NCBI RefSeq assembly: GCF_000525795.1 | Contig: NZ_AOCG01000012.1 | Location: 124,001 to 188,000, forward strand | From: Listeria aquatica FSL S10-1188 | GTDB taxonomy: Bacteria; Bacillota; Bacilli; Lactobacillales; Listeriaceae | Direction: 5' to 3' | Length of the DNA stretch: 64,000 nt | In this document: positions 1 through 9,859 of the stretch, piece after piece | Layout of the letters: each line of letters opens with the position of its first letter | How positions within the stretch are numbered: the first letter of the stretch is position 1 | Position numbers and translations under genes: made by a program | The notes under the pieces: generated by a model | Seen by the model: the letters and a program-made list of their open reading frames with translations, nothing else | Database searches by the model: none | What the model was told of the DNA's origin: nothing

Positions 1-1192
1 TTCTGTTATTTCTACACTTGCCTCTGCACTTATCTTGTTATTTCATTTTTTTTGAATTCTCTTTGATCGGCATTTTCCTCAACATCCTCTATGTTCCATT
101 TTTTTCTAGTTTTCTGGTTCCATTTATTTTTGTTTGTTTTCTCTTCTCAAAAGTTCCTATCTTAGCTACTTTTTTAAATGGTTTGCTTGATTTTTCGGTA
201 GCTGTAATGGAACAAACTACTAAAGTCTTTCAAATTTTTGATGGAACTATGTTTACAGCAGGGAAACCAAGTGAGGTATTCACTTTACTTCTTGTTTTAG
301 TTACATTACTTATTTTTCTATATTGGGAAAAACGATATTTTAAACGGACTTTTTGCCTTACCATATTATTTTTTTCTGTGTGCCAAACTCAGTAATTTTC
401 CATTTTCTGGCGAAGTGCGCCTCATAGATGTTGGTCAAGGAGACAGTATTTTAATCCAACTTCCTCAAAATCAAGGCACATATTTAATTGATACAGGAGG
501 ACAAATAGATTTTCCAAAAGAAAAATGGCAAAGGCGAAAGCATTCATTTTCAATTGGAAAAGATCTCTTGTCCCCAGTTCTTAAGTCAAGAGGAATCAAA
601 AAGTTAGATAAAGTTTTTATAACACATGCTCATGCCGATCACATGGGGGCGCTAAAAGATCTTGCGACTGAAATTAAGATAAAAAGAATCTATATCGCAA
701 AAAATGCGGCAAAGAAAAAAAATTCTTAAGGAAGCGCTCCAAGAGTTAAAAGGTATTCCTATAACAGAACTAAAAAAAGGAGATCAAATAGGGAAAGAAT
801 ATCTTTTCCAAGTTTTGTCACCATATAGAGAAGTGGCAAATACAAATAATAATTCACTTGTGTTAAAAGCTAAATTAGGCGGATTAGTCTGGCTTTTCAC
901 AGGAGATGCTGAAAAAGAAATTGAGCAAGAACTGCTAAAGACAGAAGAAATAAAAGCAGACATTCTTAAAGTAGGGCATCACGGGAGCAAAACCTCCTCG
1001 ACACCAATGTTTATTGAAAAAGTAAAGCCACAATTTGCTCTCATTTCTTGTGGCGTGAAAAATCGATTTGGTCATCCAAATGAAGAAACTCTAGAAACCT
1101 TACAAAAAAATAACATCCAGATTTTGAGAACAGATCAAAATGGGATGATTGTTTATCGCTTTTTTAAAGGATTTAAAACGAAGTTGCAATAA
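1..1192 (+). CDS. comEC: ComEC/Rec2 DNA uptake channel, C-terminal part
   Basis: This is the C-terminal part of the competence channel that carries single-stranded DNA across the membrane. The start lies outside the window. The first 130 or so residues are hydrophobic membrane segments. The rest is the metallo-beta-lactamase-like domain, with VGQGDS, the HAHADH metal motif near position 630 and a later GHHGSKTSS motif near 975. The frame breaks twice, at about 370 (a run of seven T) and about 715 (a run of A). Removing one base from each run restores a continuous reading. holA follows 54 bases downstream, as in many Firmicutes. I infer these breaks are read errors and not loss of competence. 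Confidence 0.9.
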
Positions 1193-1246
1193 ATGCTTGA
1201 AAACGAAGATTAGTTCGATTACGATTAGTGAAAGAGGTGGATAAAA

Positions 1247-2283
1247 TTGATAAAAGAGTGGAAAGCCATTGAACAAAAGAAATTAGCGCAAGTCTATCTC
1301 ATTATTGGTGTTGAGGATTATGTTATTAACCAAACAAAAGAAAGACTAGTAAATGCCGTTTTAAAAGAGGATGAACAAGAATTTAATTATGCTAATTTTG
1401 ACTTGGAAGAAACCCCCATTGAAACGGTGATGGAAGAAGCAGAAACCCTTCCTTTTTTTGGCGATAAAAGACTTGTAATCGCAAGCAACCCTACTTTTTT
1501 AACAAGTGAAAAAACCAAAAATAAAATCGAACATCAAACATCAAGACTTGAACAGTATTTGGCACAGCCTGCAGATTACTCGATTCTTTGCTTTGTTGCG
1601 CATGTTGAAAAGTTAGATGAGAGAAAGAAGTTAACCAAGTTACTAAAAAAAACAAGCTGTTGTGATCGAAGCTAAACGACCAAGTGAAGCTGAATTTTTA
1701 AAATGGATTGAAACAAAAGCGAAGGAAAATGGCTTCACTCTTGAACAAGCAGCTGATAAACGATTGATGGAGCTAACGAGTGGAAATCTCACTACCGCGA
1801 TGAATGAACTCGATAAATTAATGCTTTATGAGTTTGAGTCAAAAAAAAATTACGCTTCTTGATGTAGAAAAGCTTGTCGTTCGTTCGCTTGAACAAAATA
1901 TATTTTTATTGCTGGATAAACTTATCGCACGGGATACGGCTGGAGCGCTTCGAATCTATTATGATCTGCTCAAACAAAAAGAAGAGCCTATTAAAATTGT
2001 GGCACTTGTTGCTAGCCAGTTTCGTTTGATGAATCAACTACAACTTCTTGAGAAAAAAGGAGTGAGCGCACAACAAGCGGCTGGTATCCTAAAAGTACAT
2101 CCATTTCGAGCAAAAATGGCGGCGAAACAAGCGCGTGGGTTTAGTAAGGAAGAGCTCGACTTTGCTCTTTTAAAGCTAGCGGCTAGTGACTTTGAATTAA
2201 AAACGGGTTTTGGAGAGAAGACACAAAAACTGGAATGGTTTTTATTTGAATTAGAAGACTTTAGAAAAGCAAAAAGGGCCTGA
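1247..2283 (+). CDS. holA: DNA polymerase III delta subunit
   Basis: HolA is the clamp-loader subunit that opens the beta sliding clamp during replication. The TTG start at 1247 is chosen for the GAGGTGG ribosome site six bases upstream. The protein begins MIKEWKAIEQ and, once repaired, has the usual length of about 345 residues. It shows the N-terminal AAA+-like fold region (YLIIGVEDYVI) and the helical C-terminal collar domain (LEWFLFELEDF). Two breaks, near 1655 (eight A) and 1838 (nine A), each need one A removed to give LLKKQAVVIEAKRP and SKKITLLDVEKL. The stop codon lies inside the shared terminator with rpsT. Confidence 0.92.
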
Positions 2284-2296
2284 TCAGGCCCTTTTT
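2271..2296. terminator. Bidirectional terminator between holA and rpsT
   Basis: This is a perfect hairpin, AAAAAGGGCC with GGCCCTTTTT around TGATCA. It has T runs on both strands, so it can end both convergent genes. The holA stop codon sits in its loop. Confidence 0.9.
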
Positions 2297-2335
2297 GACA
2301 AACAAAAAACACCACAACCGTGATGTTTTCATTGC

Positions 2336-2587
2336 TTACTTGATTTTAGCTGCTAAGCGAGATTTATCGCGAGCTGCTTTATTTTTATGAATCAAGCCTT
2401 TGGATACAGCAGTATCGATTTTTTTAGAAGCAGCTACGAATAATTCTTCTTTATTGTCAGCATTGTTTGCTGCAGCTTCCTCTACTTTTTTGATAGCTGT
2501 ACGCATCGCAGAACGTTGAGCAACGTTGCGGTTGTTGCGAGTTTCAATTGTTTTAACACGTTTGATAGCAGATTTAATATTTGGCAT
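2336..2587 (-). CDS. rpsT: 30S ribosomal protein S20
   Basis: S20 is a primary 16S rRNA-binding protein of the small subunit. The protein is 83 residues, starts [13 protein letters not shown] and is rich in Ala and Lys, as the family is. I chose ATG at 2587 over an upstream ATG at 2596 because GGAGGTG lies at the right distance and the family begins MPNIKSA. The gene is convergent with holA and divergent from lepA, with its own promoter at 2666-2694. The frame is intact. Confidence 0.96.
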   Translation of the reverse strand: MPNIKSAIKRVKTIETRNNRNVAQRSAMRTAIKKVEEAAANNADNKEELFVAASKKIDTAVSKGLIHKNKAARDKSRLAAKIK

Positions 2588-2665
2588 TCCATTCACCTCC
2601 GTCCAAACTAATCGAGGTAGTACTTATTTCAAACATACCCTTTAAAATACTTCAGAACAAATGCT

Positions 2666-2694
2666 ATTATACCTAAATATGAATGAATTTGCAA
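2666..2694 (-). promoter_or_regulatory. Sigma-A promoter of rpsT
   Basis: On the minus strand TTGCAA (2694-2689) and TATAAT (2671-2666) are 17 bases apart, upstream of the S20 start. The -10 is a consensus match. Confidence 0.75.
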
Positions 2695-2744
2695 TAAGAC
2701 AAGCTAAATTTCTTAGAATTTCCGCCAGTTTTACAAATGAGCCA

Positions 2745-2773
2745 TTGAATAATCGCTCATCTATTGATATAAT
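2745..2773 (+). promoter_or_regulatory. Sigma-A promoter of lepA
   Basis: TTGAAT and TATAAT are separated by 17 bases and lie about 60 bases before the lepA start. Confidence 0.65.
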
Positions 2774-2831
2774 CAATTTTAGCTTGCCATTCTAACTAAT
2801 TTGAATGAGCTGAGGAGCAGGAGCTGTGAAA

Positions 2832-4667
2832 ATGGATAAAAATGAAATGTTAAAACGGACAAATAAAATTAGAAATTTTTCGATCATCGCCCATATTGAT
2901 CACGGGAAATCAACCTTAGCGGATCGGATTTTAGAACAAACACATGCGTTAAGCCATCGTGAAATGAAAGATCAATTATTAGATTCGATGGATTTAGAAC
3001 GCGAACGAGGCATAACGATCAAATTGAATGCTGTTCAACTTGCTTATACAGCTAAAGATGGTGAAACTTATATTTTTCACTTGATCGATACACCCGGGCA
3101 CGTCGATTTTACGTATGAAGTTTCACGGAGTCTAGCTGCTTGTGAAGGAGCCATTCTTGTTGTAGATGCGGCTCAAGGAATCGAAGCACAGACGCTTGCA
3201 AACGTCTATTTAGCACTTGATAATGATTTGGAAATTCTTCCAGTTATTAATAAAATTGATTTGCCAGCAGCCGATCCTGAACGGGTTCGTGCAGAAATTG
3301 AAGATGTCATTGGACTGGATGCAAGTGATGCAGTACTCGCTTCTGCTAAAGCTGGGATTGGCATTGAAGAAATTCTCGAACAAATCGTTGAAAAAGTGCC
3401 AGCTCCACAAGGAGATCTTGATAAACCATTAAAAGCACTTATTTTTGACTCGGTTTATGACGCTTATCGAGGCGTTATCGCGAATATTAGAATTGTTGAC
3501 GGCACTGTGAAAGCCGGGGATCGTATTCGAATGATGTCAAACGGAAAAGAATTTGAAGTTACAGAAGTGGGTGTTTTTAAACCAAAAGCAACTCCGCAAG
3601 ATGAGCTTATGGTGGGAGATGTCGGCTATTTGACCGCATCAATAAAAAATGTTGGGGATACGCGTGTTGGGGATACGATTACACTCGCAAATAACCCAGC
3701 AGAAGAAGCGTTACCTGGTTACCGGAAACTAAATCCAATGGTGTATTGCGGGCTATATCCGATTGATTCTGCTAAATACAATGATTTACGAGACGCGCTT
3801 GAAAAACTAGAGTTAAATGATTCTGCTTTACAATTTGAAGCAGAAACCTCGCAAGCTCTTGGCTTTGGTTTTCGATGTGGATTTCTTGGACTCTTGCACA
3901 TGGAAATTATTCAAGAGCGGATTGAACGCGAGTTTAATATTGACTTGATCACGACAGCGCCAAGTGTTATTTATCATGTGCAGTTAACGGATGGCAGCGA
4001 AATAGTAGTGGATAACCCATCTGAGATGCCGGAACCAGGTGTGATCGAGTCTATTGAAGAACCTTATGTGAAAGCTACAATTATGGTTCCAAATGAGTAT
4101 GTGGGTGCGGTTATGACGCTCGCGCAGAATAAACGTGGGAACTTTGTTACGATGGAATACTTGGATGATATTCGTGTGAGTGTTTTGTATGAAATTCCGC
4201 TTTCGGAAATCGTCTATGACTTTTTTGATCAATTGAAATCAAGCACTAAAGGTTACGCCTCCTTTGATTACGAGCTACTTGGATACAAGCAATCGAAACT
4301 CGTTAAAATGGATATTTTATTAAATGCTGAAAAAGTGGATGCGCTTAGCTTCATTGTGCATCGTGACTTTGCTTATGAACGTGGTAAAGCGATTGTTGAG
4401 AAACTACGCGAACTTATTCCAAGGCAACAATTTGAAGTACCCATTCAAGCGGCTATTGGAACCAAAATTGTCGCTCGTTCAACGATCAAGGCACTGCGAA
4501 AAAACGTACTTGCAAAGTGTTATGGCGGGGACGTTTCACGGAAGCGAAAACTGCTTGAAAAGCAAAAAGAAGGTAAAAAACGGATGAAGCAAATTGGTTC
4601 TGTTGAAGTTCCACAAGAAGCCTTTATGGCGATTTTGAAAATGGATGAAGATGAGCCCAAAAAATAA
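2832..4667 (+). CDS. lepA: Elongation factor 4 (LepA) GTPase
   Basis: LepA is a ribosome-bound translational GTPase related to EF-G, linked to back-translocation and 30S assembly. The G-domain motifs are clear: AHIDHGKST (G1), RGITI (G2), DTPGH (G3), NKID (G4) and SAK (G5). EF-G-like domains II, III and V follow, then the LepA-specific C-terminal domain ([16 protein letters not shown]). The length of about 611 residues is normal. I prefer the ATG at 2832 ([10 protein letters not shown]) to the GTG at 2826 on spacing to GGAGC. The frame is intact over 1.8 kb, in contrast to many neighbours. A terminator follows directly, so it looks monocistronic. Confidence 0.97.
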   Translation: MDKNEMLKRTNKIRNFSIIAHIDHGKSTLADRILEQTHALSHREMKDQLLDSMDLERERGITIKLNAVQLAYTAKDGETYIFHLIDTPGHVDFTYEVSRSLAACEGAILVVDAAQGIEAQTLANVYLALDNDLEILPVINKIDLPAADPERVRAEIEDVIGLDASDAVLASAKAGIGIEEILEQIVEKVPAPQGDLDKPLKALIFDSVYDAYRGVIANIRIVDGTVKAGDRIRMMSNGKEFEVTEVGVFKPKATPQDELMVGDVGYLTASIKNVGDTRVGDTITLANNPAEEALPGYRKLNPMVYCGLYPIDSAKYNDLRDALEKLELNDSALQFEAETSQALGFGFRCGFLGLLHMEIIQERIEREFNIDLITTAPSVIYHVQLTDGSEIVVDNPSEMPEPGVIESIEEPYVKATIMVPNEYVGAVMTLAQNKRGNFVTMEYLDDIRVSVLYEIPLSEIVYDFFDQLKSSTKGYASFDYELLGYKQSKLVKMDILLNAEKVDALSFIVHRDFAYERGKAIVEKLRELIPRQQFEVPIQAAIGTKIVARSTIKALRKNVLAKCYGGDVSRKRKLLEKQKEGKKRMKQIGSVEVPQEAFMAILKMDEDEPKK

Positions 4668-4673
4668 GGCAAG

Positions 4674-4714
4674 TAAAAAAAAGTGTCTCCTAAGAAAGGG
4701 AGGCACTTTTTTTC
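4674..4714 (+). terminator. Terminator after lepA
   Basis: AAGTGTCTCCT pairs with AGGGAGGCACTT over a short loop, and a run of T follows. Confidence 0.85.
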
Positions 4715-4790
4715 TATGTATAATAAGGACTGAGGCGTTATTTTCAAAAGAAAGAAAAACATTAATTTTAAAAAAAATTCAAGAAATCGT

Positions 4791-4819
4791 TTGCATTTTT
4801 TGTGAAAGCCCTGTACAAT
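4791..4819 (+). promoter_or_regulatory. Strong sigma-A promoter of the leader ORF and ABC exporter
   Basis: TTGCAT and TACAAT are separated by exactly 17 bases. Transcription should start near 4826. It would run through the leader ORF and the terminator at 5031-5064 before reaching the exporter genes. Confidence 0.8.
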
Positions 4820-4853
4820 AATATCATCACATGAAACAAAGGAGGTATATGTT

Positions 4854-4973
4854 ATGCAAAACAATCAACTACCGCTCACTCAACCACAATCAACAAAACC
4901 GTTATTACTTAAAAGTAAATTATTTGTTTTTCATTCCTATACTGGGCCTTTGGAGGATTTTAGGAAAAGTTAG
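4854..4973 (+). CDS. Putative leader peptide upstream of BmrCD-like exporter
   Basis: This is a 39-codon ORF (MQNNQLPLTQPQ...) with a strong AAAGGAGG site at 4838-4845, eight bases before ATG. It lies between a strong promoter and a hairpin-T terminator, ahead of a two-gene ABC exporter. That is the layout of Bacillus subtilis bmrB-bmrC-bmrD, where bmrB is a leader translated for transcriptional attenuation. I see no sequence similarity that proves homology. An overlapping frame from ATG 4849 reads 45 codons to 4986 and has a hydrophobic tail (NYLFFIPILGLWRILGK). A miscall near 4915 could join the first half of one frame to the second half of the other. The exact peptide is uncertain. Confidence 0.55.
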   Translation: MQNNQLPLTQPQSTKPLLLKSKLFVFHSYTGPLEDFRKS

Positions 4974-5030
4974 TTTCTTTTCTTAACTGTTTTTTGCGCA
5001 GAAAAATGGGGACAAATATTTTTAAGTGGT

Positions 5031-5064
5031 AATGGACAAAATTGAATGTCCATTATTTTTTATT
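5031..5064 (+). terminator. Attenuator-like terminator before the ABC exporter
   Basis: AATGGACA (5031-5038) pairs perfectly with TGTCCATT (5047-5054), followed by ATTTTTTATT. It lies after the leader ORF and only about 30 bases before the first exporter gene. Transcription must therefore read through it for that gene to be expressed from the upstream promoter. Confidence 0.75.
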
Positions 5065-5092
5065 GTCTAAAATAAGGAGAGGAGCTCGCCAT

Positions 5093-6843
5093 TTGAAAAT
5101 TTTTAAACAATTAGCATGGTTTTTTAAAGAGCAAAAAAAGCAATATATTTTTGGGATAAGTATTTTATTTATCATTGCATTGTTGCAACTTATACCCCTT
5201 TTGTAATCGGGAAAGTGGTCGATGCGATCACGAATCATTCCCTCACGAGGTTAAGTTTAATCCAGTGGATGATTCTTCTTGTAGTCGTTGCCATTTTGAC
5301 TTATTTAGGTCGTTATGTTTGGCGGTTGATGATTTTTGGATCAGACAACTTATTACAACGAACTTTGCGTTATAGGTTGTTTGAACATTTAACAAAAATG
5401 TCTTCCTTTTTCTTTCAGCGCTACCGAACAGGGGACCTTATGGCACGGGCTACAAACGATATTACAGCCGTTCAACAAGTGGCAGGTTCAGGTGTATTGA
5501 CACTGGCAGATTCTTGTCTGACTGGTGGAACAGTTATCTTAATGATGGCGATTAGTATCGATTGGAAGTTAACTTTGATTGCGCTTTTACCAATGCCGCT
5601 CATGGTTCTTAGCACTTCTATTCTTGGGAAAAAACTACATAATCGCTTTCACGATGCACAAGCTGCTTTTTCGAGATTGAACGATAAAACGCAAGAAAGT
5701 ATCTCTGGAATTAAAGTAACGAGAACCTTTGGGCAAGAAGAAGAAGATATTGCTGATTTTTCGAAACAAGCGAAAGACGTTGTTTCAAAGAATGTTTCCG
5801 TCGCTAAAGTGGACGCCATGTTTGACCCTGTCATTTCAATTATTGTCACTCTTTCTTTTGTACTCTCCATTGGTTTTGGTTCCAAGTTTGTTCTGGATGG
5901 AACTTTGACCGTCGGCCAAGTGGTCGCGTTTGTGAACTATTTATTCTTACTAGTTTGGCCAATGCTCGCTTTCGGTTTCTTGTACAATATCATCCAGCGC
6001 GGGAGTGCTTCTTATGACCGGATCACGAGTTTATTTGACGAAAAAGCAGATATTGTTGATCTTCCGGGTGCTTGTAGAGAGTTACCTCAAGGCGATATTC
6101 GAGCAACTATTAAAAGCTTTAACTATCCAGGAGAAGCGGAGGAGACGCTTTCGGACGTAATTTTTACTCTTCGCGAGGGCGAGACCCTTGGAATTGTTGG
6201 ACGAACTGGAGCTGGGAAAACGACATTGTTGAAGCTGCTTCTCCGAGAGTATGATCAGTTTGATGGAGAGATCTATTTTGGCGAAAAAAGATTTCAAGAA
6301 TATCAACTAAAAGTGCTACACCAAGCAATCGGTTATGTCCCACAAGATCAGTTTTTATTCTCAACTTCGGTTTTAAATAACATTCGTTTTGGTAGACCAG
6401 ATGCGACGCGAGAAGAAGTTGAAACCGTAGCTAGGACGGTATCTGTTCATGAGGATATTGAAGGCTTTAAAGAAGGCTATGATACGATTGTCGGGGAACG
6501 TGGCGTTTCGCTTTCAGGTGGACAGAAGCAGCGGCTCGCGATTGCACGTGCTTTATTGCTGAATCCTGAACTTTTAATTTTAGATGACGCTCTTTCGGCA
6601 GTCGATGCAAAAACAGAGGAAAAAATTCTTTCCAACTTAAAAGAGACGCGACAAAATAAAACCACGATCATCAGCGCCCACCGTTTGAGTTCTGTCGAGC
6701 ATGCAAACTTAATTCTTGTGATGGATGATGGGAAAATCATTTCACAGGGAACCCATGCTGAACTAATTGCGGCAGACGGGTGGTATGCAGCGATGTATCG
6801 TGAGCAAAAACTTGAGGAGAGGAGTGAAGAAAATGGCGACTAA
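5093..6843 (+). CDS. bmrC: ABC multidrug exporter half-transporter, BmrC/YheI type
   Basis: This is a type IV ABC exporter half: N-terminal six-helix membrane domain, then a nucleotide-binding domain with GRTGAGKTT (Walker A), VPQDQ (Q loop), LSGGQ (signature) and LLILDDALS (Walker B). The residue after the Walker B aspartate is Asp and not the catalytic Glu. That marks the degenerate site of heterodimeric exporters such as BmrC. The TTG start at 5093 follows AAGGAGAGGAGC. The frame breaks near 5194, where ATACCCC has one C too few for QLIPPFVIG. The repaired length is 583 residues. It overlaps the next gene by 11 bases, which fits a coupled heterodimer. Its drug substrate cannot be read from sequence. 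Confidence 0.85.
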
Positions 6844-8645
6844 TCTTATAAGTGAAGAGCTTGAAACGATGACTGGAAAAGAACATCGAATGGTATTAAA
6901 ACGCTTGATGGGCTACACGAAATACCACATTCCACTTCTCATTTTGACAGGCTTTCTTGTCTTACTCGTAACTGCAGCTGAAGTCATTTCTCCACTTCTC
7001 GTTCGAGCGTTTTTGGATCAGCACTTAACACCGCTTAGTTTTGAAACAAAAGCGATCGTGATTCTTGCTTCTCTTTACATTGGACTTGAAATTGGAAAAT
7101 TTGTTGTTTGGTATTTTCAACTTTTCTTTTTCCAAAAAATTGCACTACAGATTGTGGAGCGCATTCGAGTAGATATCTTCTCAAAATTACATGCACTCGG
7201 TATGCGCTACTTTGACCAAACGCCAGCTGGAGGAATTGTTTCGCGAGTAACGAATGACACAGAAGCCATTAAAGATATGTTCATCAATGTTCTTTCAACC
7301 GCTATTCAAAGTCTGTTTATGTTGATTGGAATGTATGTGGCAATGTTTTCATTAAATGTTAGGCTCGCTCTTTACAGCTTGATTTTATTTCCAATTATTG
7401 CTGGAATTGTGGTTATCTACAGGAAATACAGTTCCAAGTTTTACCGAGCTAAGCGTGAAAAACTCAGTCAACTGAATGCAAACATTAGCGAATCCATTTC
7501 TGGCATGTCGATTGTTCAAGAGTTCAATCAAGAGAAACGTCTAACGGATGAGTTTGAAGTGATTAATAAAGATTACTATGACGTTGGAATAAAAAACATT
7601 AAATTTAATGCTCTTTTACTAGGACCCGCAATTGATTTTCTTTATGCAATTGCTGTAGTCATTATTCTTAGTTACTTCGGGATGGAGGCTTTAATCGGTC
7701 CAGTGGCAATTGGGACAATCTATGCTTTTATTAACTATTTTGATCGTTTTCTTGAAGCCATTTTTAATGTCATGGAACGACTTGCTATGTATCAAGAAGC
7801 AATCACAGCTGCCTCTCGCGTGTTTAAAATTATGGATGAAAAAGAGGAAGTTCCTACGCAATATCCTGAAAAGAGTGCAAAAGTGGGTAAAGCGCAAATT
7901 GAATTTAAAGACGTTTCCTTTGCTTATGATGGTGAGAATAATGTGCTCCAAAATATCTCTTTTACGGCACAACCTGGACAGACTGTTGCACTGGTTGGGC
8001 ATACAGGAAGCGGGAAAAGTTCCATTATCAATTTAATGATGCGTTTTTATGAATTTGAACAAGGTGATATCTTAATTGATGGCCGCTCGATTAAAAACTA
8101 TCCGATTACAGAATTACGAAAAAAAAACAGGTCTTGTATTACAGGATAGCTTTATGTTCTACGGAAATATTCGCGATAATATTCGTTTATATAACCAAGC
8201 CATTACAGATAAAGAAGTGGAGGAAGCGGCGAAGTTTGTTCAAGCTGATCGATTTATTCAGTCATTAAAAAGTGGTTATGACCATAAAGTGATTGAAAGA
8301 GGGGCTTCCTTTTCAAGTGGTCAGAGACAATTAATTTCATTTGCCCGGACGATTGTGACAGATCCCCAGATTCTCGTATTGGACGAAGCAACCGCAAATA
8401 TCGATACAGAAACAGAAAGCATGATTCAAACGGGACTTAGACGAATGCGGGAAGGCCGAACTACAATCGCGATTGCGCATCGACTTTCGACGATTAAAGA
8501 TGCGGATCTTATTCTCGTATTAAGAAAAGGAGAAATTGTTGAGCGCGGGACACATGCTGAGCTCTTGAAAGAGAGGGGCATCTATCACTCCATGTATCTT
8601 TTACAAAATAGTGGTATGGATTTGGACGAAAGAGCAGTTAAATAA
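6833..8645 (+). CDS. bmrD: ABC multidrug exporter half-transporter, BmrD/YheH type
   Basis: This is the partner half of the exporter. It starts at ATG 6833 inside the end of the previous gene. It has six membrane helices (about residues 35-320), then GHTGSGKSS (Walker A), LQDSFMF (Q loop), FSSGQ (signature, non-consensus) and ILVLDEATAN (Walker B with the catalytic Glu). The complete Glu here and the altered signature fit a heterodimer with one working and one degenerate ATP site. The frame breaks near 8118 at nine A. Removing one A gives ELRKKTGLVLQDS and a 603-residue protein. There is no clear terminator before the next promoter. Confidence 0.86.
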
Positions 8646-8648
8646 AAC

Positions 8649-8678
8649 TTGGCTTTTTTCTGAAAGAAGCGCTATAAT
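8649..8678 (+). promoter_or_regulatory. Sigma-A promoter of the CcdC-like gene
   Basis: TTGGCT and a perfect TATAAT are 18 bases apart, starting just after the bmrD stop codon. Confidence 0.6.
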
Positions 8679-8712
8679 GGTGAACGAATGAGCGCTTAGG
8701 AGGAATTAAAGT

Positions 8713-9216
8713 ATGTCACTTTTCGTATCCATTTTAATTACACTTTTATTCGGAACGATGATCATTGTTATCCGAATGAAAGCATCGAAACGCCCAGCAT
8801 CTATTAAAGGAATTATTTTACCGCCTATCATGATGTCAACGGGTGCACTTATGTTCGTCATTCCATATTTTTGGGTAACGGGACTAGATATTCTTGAAGC
8901 CATAGGGATGGGACTTGTGTTTTCACTCATCTTAATTTGGACGACTCGGTTTGAAGTACGAAATGAAGAAGTGTACATCAAACGAACGAAATCTTTTCCG
9001 ATCTTGCTTATGGCTCTGCTTTTGATTCGAATTGTTTTGAAATACTGGATCAGCGGGAGCGTAGAAGTCGGCGAACTAGCAGGTATGTTTTGGATTATGG
9101 CTTTTGCAATGATCGTTCCTTGGCGTGTTGCGATGTACTTTCAGTATAAAGCAGTTGCGCGTGGTCTTGCAAAATCAGCGGAAATGTCTGAGAAAAGGCT
9201 CAAGGATAATTTGTAA
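8713..9216 (+). CDS. CcdC-like (DUF1453) membrane protein
   Basis: This is a 167-residue protein with about five hydrophobic segments and short loops. The order and motifs (IVIRMKASKRPASIKGIILPP, FEVRNEEVYIKRTKSFPILL) resemble the CcdC/DUF1453 family of small integral membrane proteins. CcdC is named from a cytochrome c maturation locus in Bacillus, but its biochemical role is unknown and no cytochrome c gene is nearby. ATG at 8713 follows AGGAGG. The gene is transcribed from its own promoter just upstream, separate from the exporter. The frame is intact. Confidence 0.75.
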   Translation: MSLFVSILITLLFGTMIIVIRMKASKRPASIKGIILPPIMMSTGALMFVIPYFWVTGLDILEAIGMGLVFSLILIWTTRFEVRNEEVYIKRTKSFPILLMALLLIRIVLKYWISGSVEVGELAGMFWIMAFAMIVPWRVAMYFQYKAVARGLAKSAEMSEKRLKDNL

Positions 9217-9290
9217 AAGGCTAAAGCCAAATCATTATAAAAAAATGTAGTGTTTTAGCTACATAAAAAGGATTTTAGGAGGAGAAAGGT

Positions 9291-9809
9291 TTGAAAAAAA
9301 ATTGCTATTAGTTTGTTAATGTTTGTTTTAGTACTTTCACTTGCCGCATGTTCATCAGGTGGTAAGGAAAGTAGTGATAAAAAAGATGACAACAAGACAT
9401 CCTCTTCAAGTAAAGAAAAAGTACTTGATTATTACATGGATCTTGTTTCGAAAATATCGGATAAAAATGCGGATTTCAGTGCTTATACACAGGCGCAAAC
9501 TGCTGATCCAAAACCAAGTGAACAAGAACTTTCGGAACTTGCGAAAAAAGCTTCTGTCTCGGCTCAAAATGTATCAGATATGCTAAAAAAAAGAAAAAAG
9601 TTCCTGATTTAGGCAAATCAACTAAGAAATTTGAGGTCGCTCTGAAGGATTTAAGCAGTGCTTATGGGAAAGAAGCGGAAGCTTTAAAAGCTGATAAGCC
9701 TGACACTGCAAAAGCAGATAAGGCACTTGAAAAGGCGTCAAAAGAAATCAAAACGATCTTAGAAGACAATAAACTTGAGGGTTCTGATATCTTAACCGAT
9801 ACGATGTAA
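9291..9809 (+). CDS. Lipoprotein of unknown function
   Basis: The protein starts at a TTG after AGGAGG. It has a lipoprotein signal peptide with a hydrophobic stretch (LLMFVLVLSLAAC) and a clear lipobox, LAAC. A Ser/Lys/Asp-rich linker follows, then a helical, Lys/Glu-rich domain of about 130 residues ending ILTDTM. It should be anchored outside the membrane by the lipidated Cys. The frame needs three single-A corrections, near 9298, 9590 and 9597, which give MKKIAISLL and LKKEKVPDLGK and a protein of 171 residues. I recognise no enzyme domain. Listeria carries a similar lipoprotein at this place as I recall. Confidence 0.75.
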
Positions 9810-9816
9810 CTCCAAA

Positions 9817-9859
9817 ATAAAAGCATGCGGGCTTTTTTGCCCACATGCTTTTATTTATT
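9817..9859. terminator. Bidirectional terminator, lipoprotein and acyltransferase genes
   Basis: AAAAGCATGCGGGC pairs with GCCCACATGCTTTT with one mismatch and a T-rich loop. T runs lie on the exit sides for both convergent genes. Confidence 0.85.

Noticed and set aside
2034-2315. Minus-strand ORF opposite holA
   Set aside because: It is antisense to a recognised gene, has a low-complexity Ser/Phe composition and no ribosome site.
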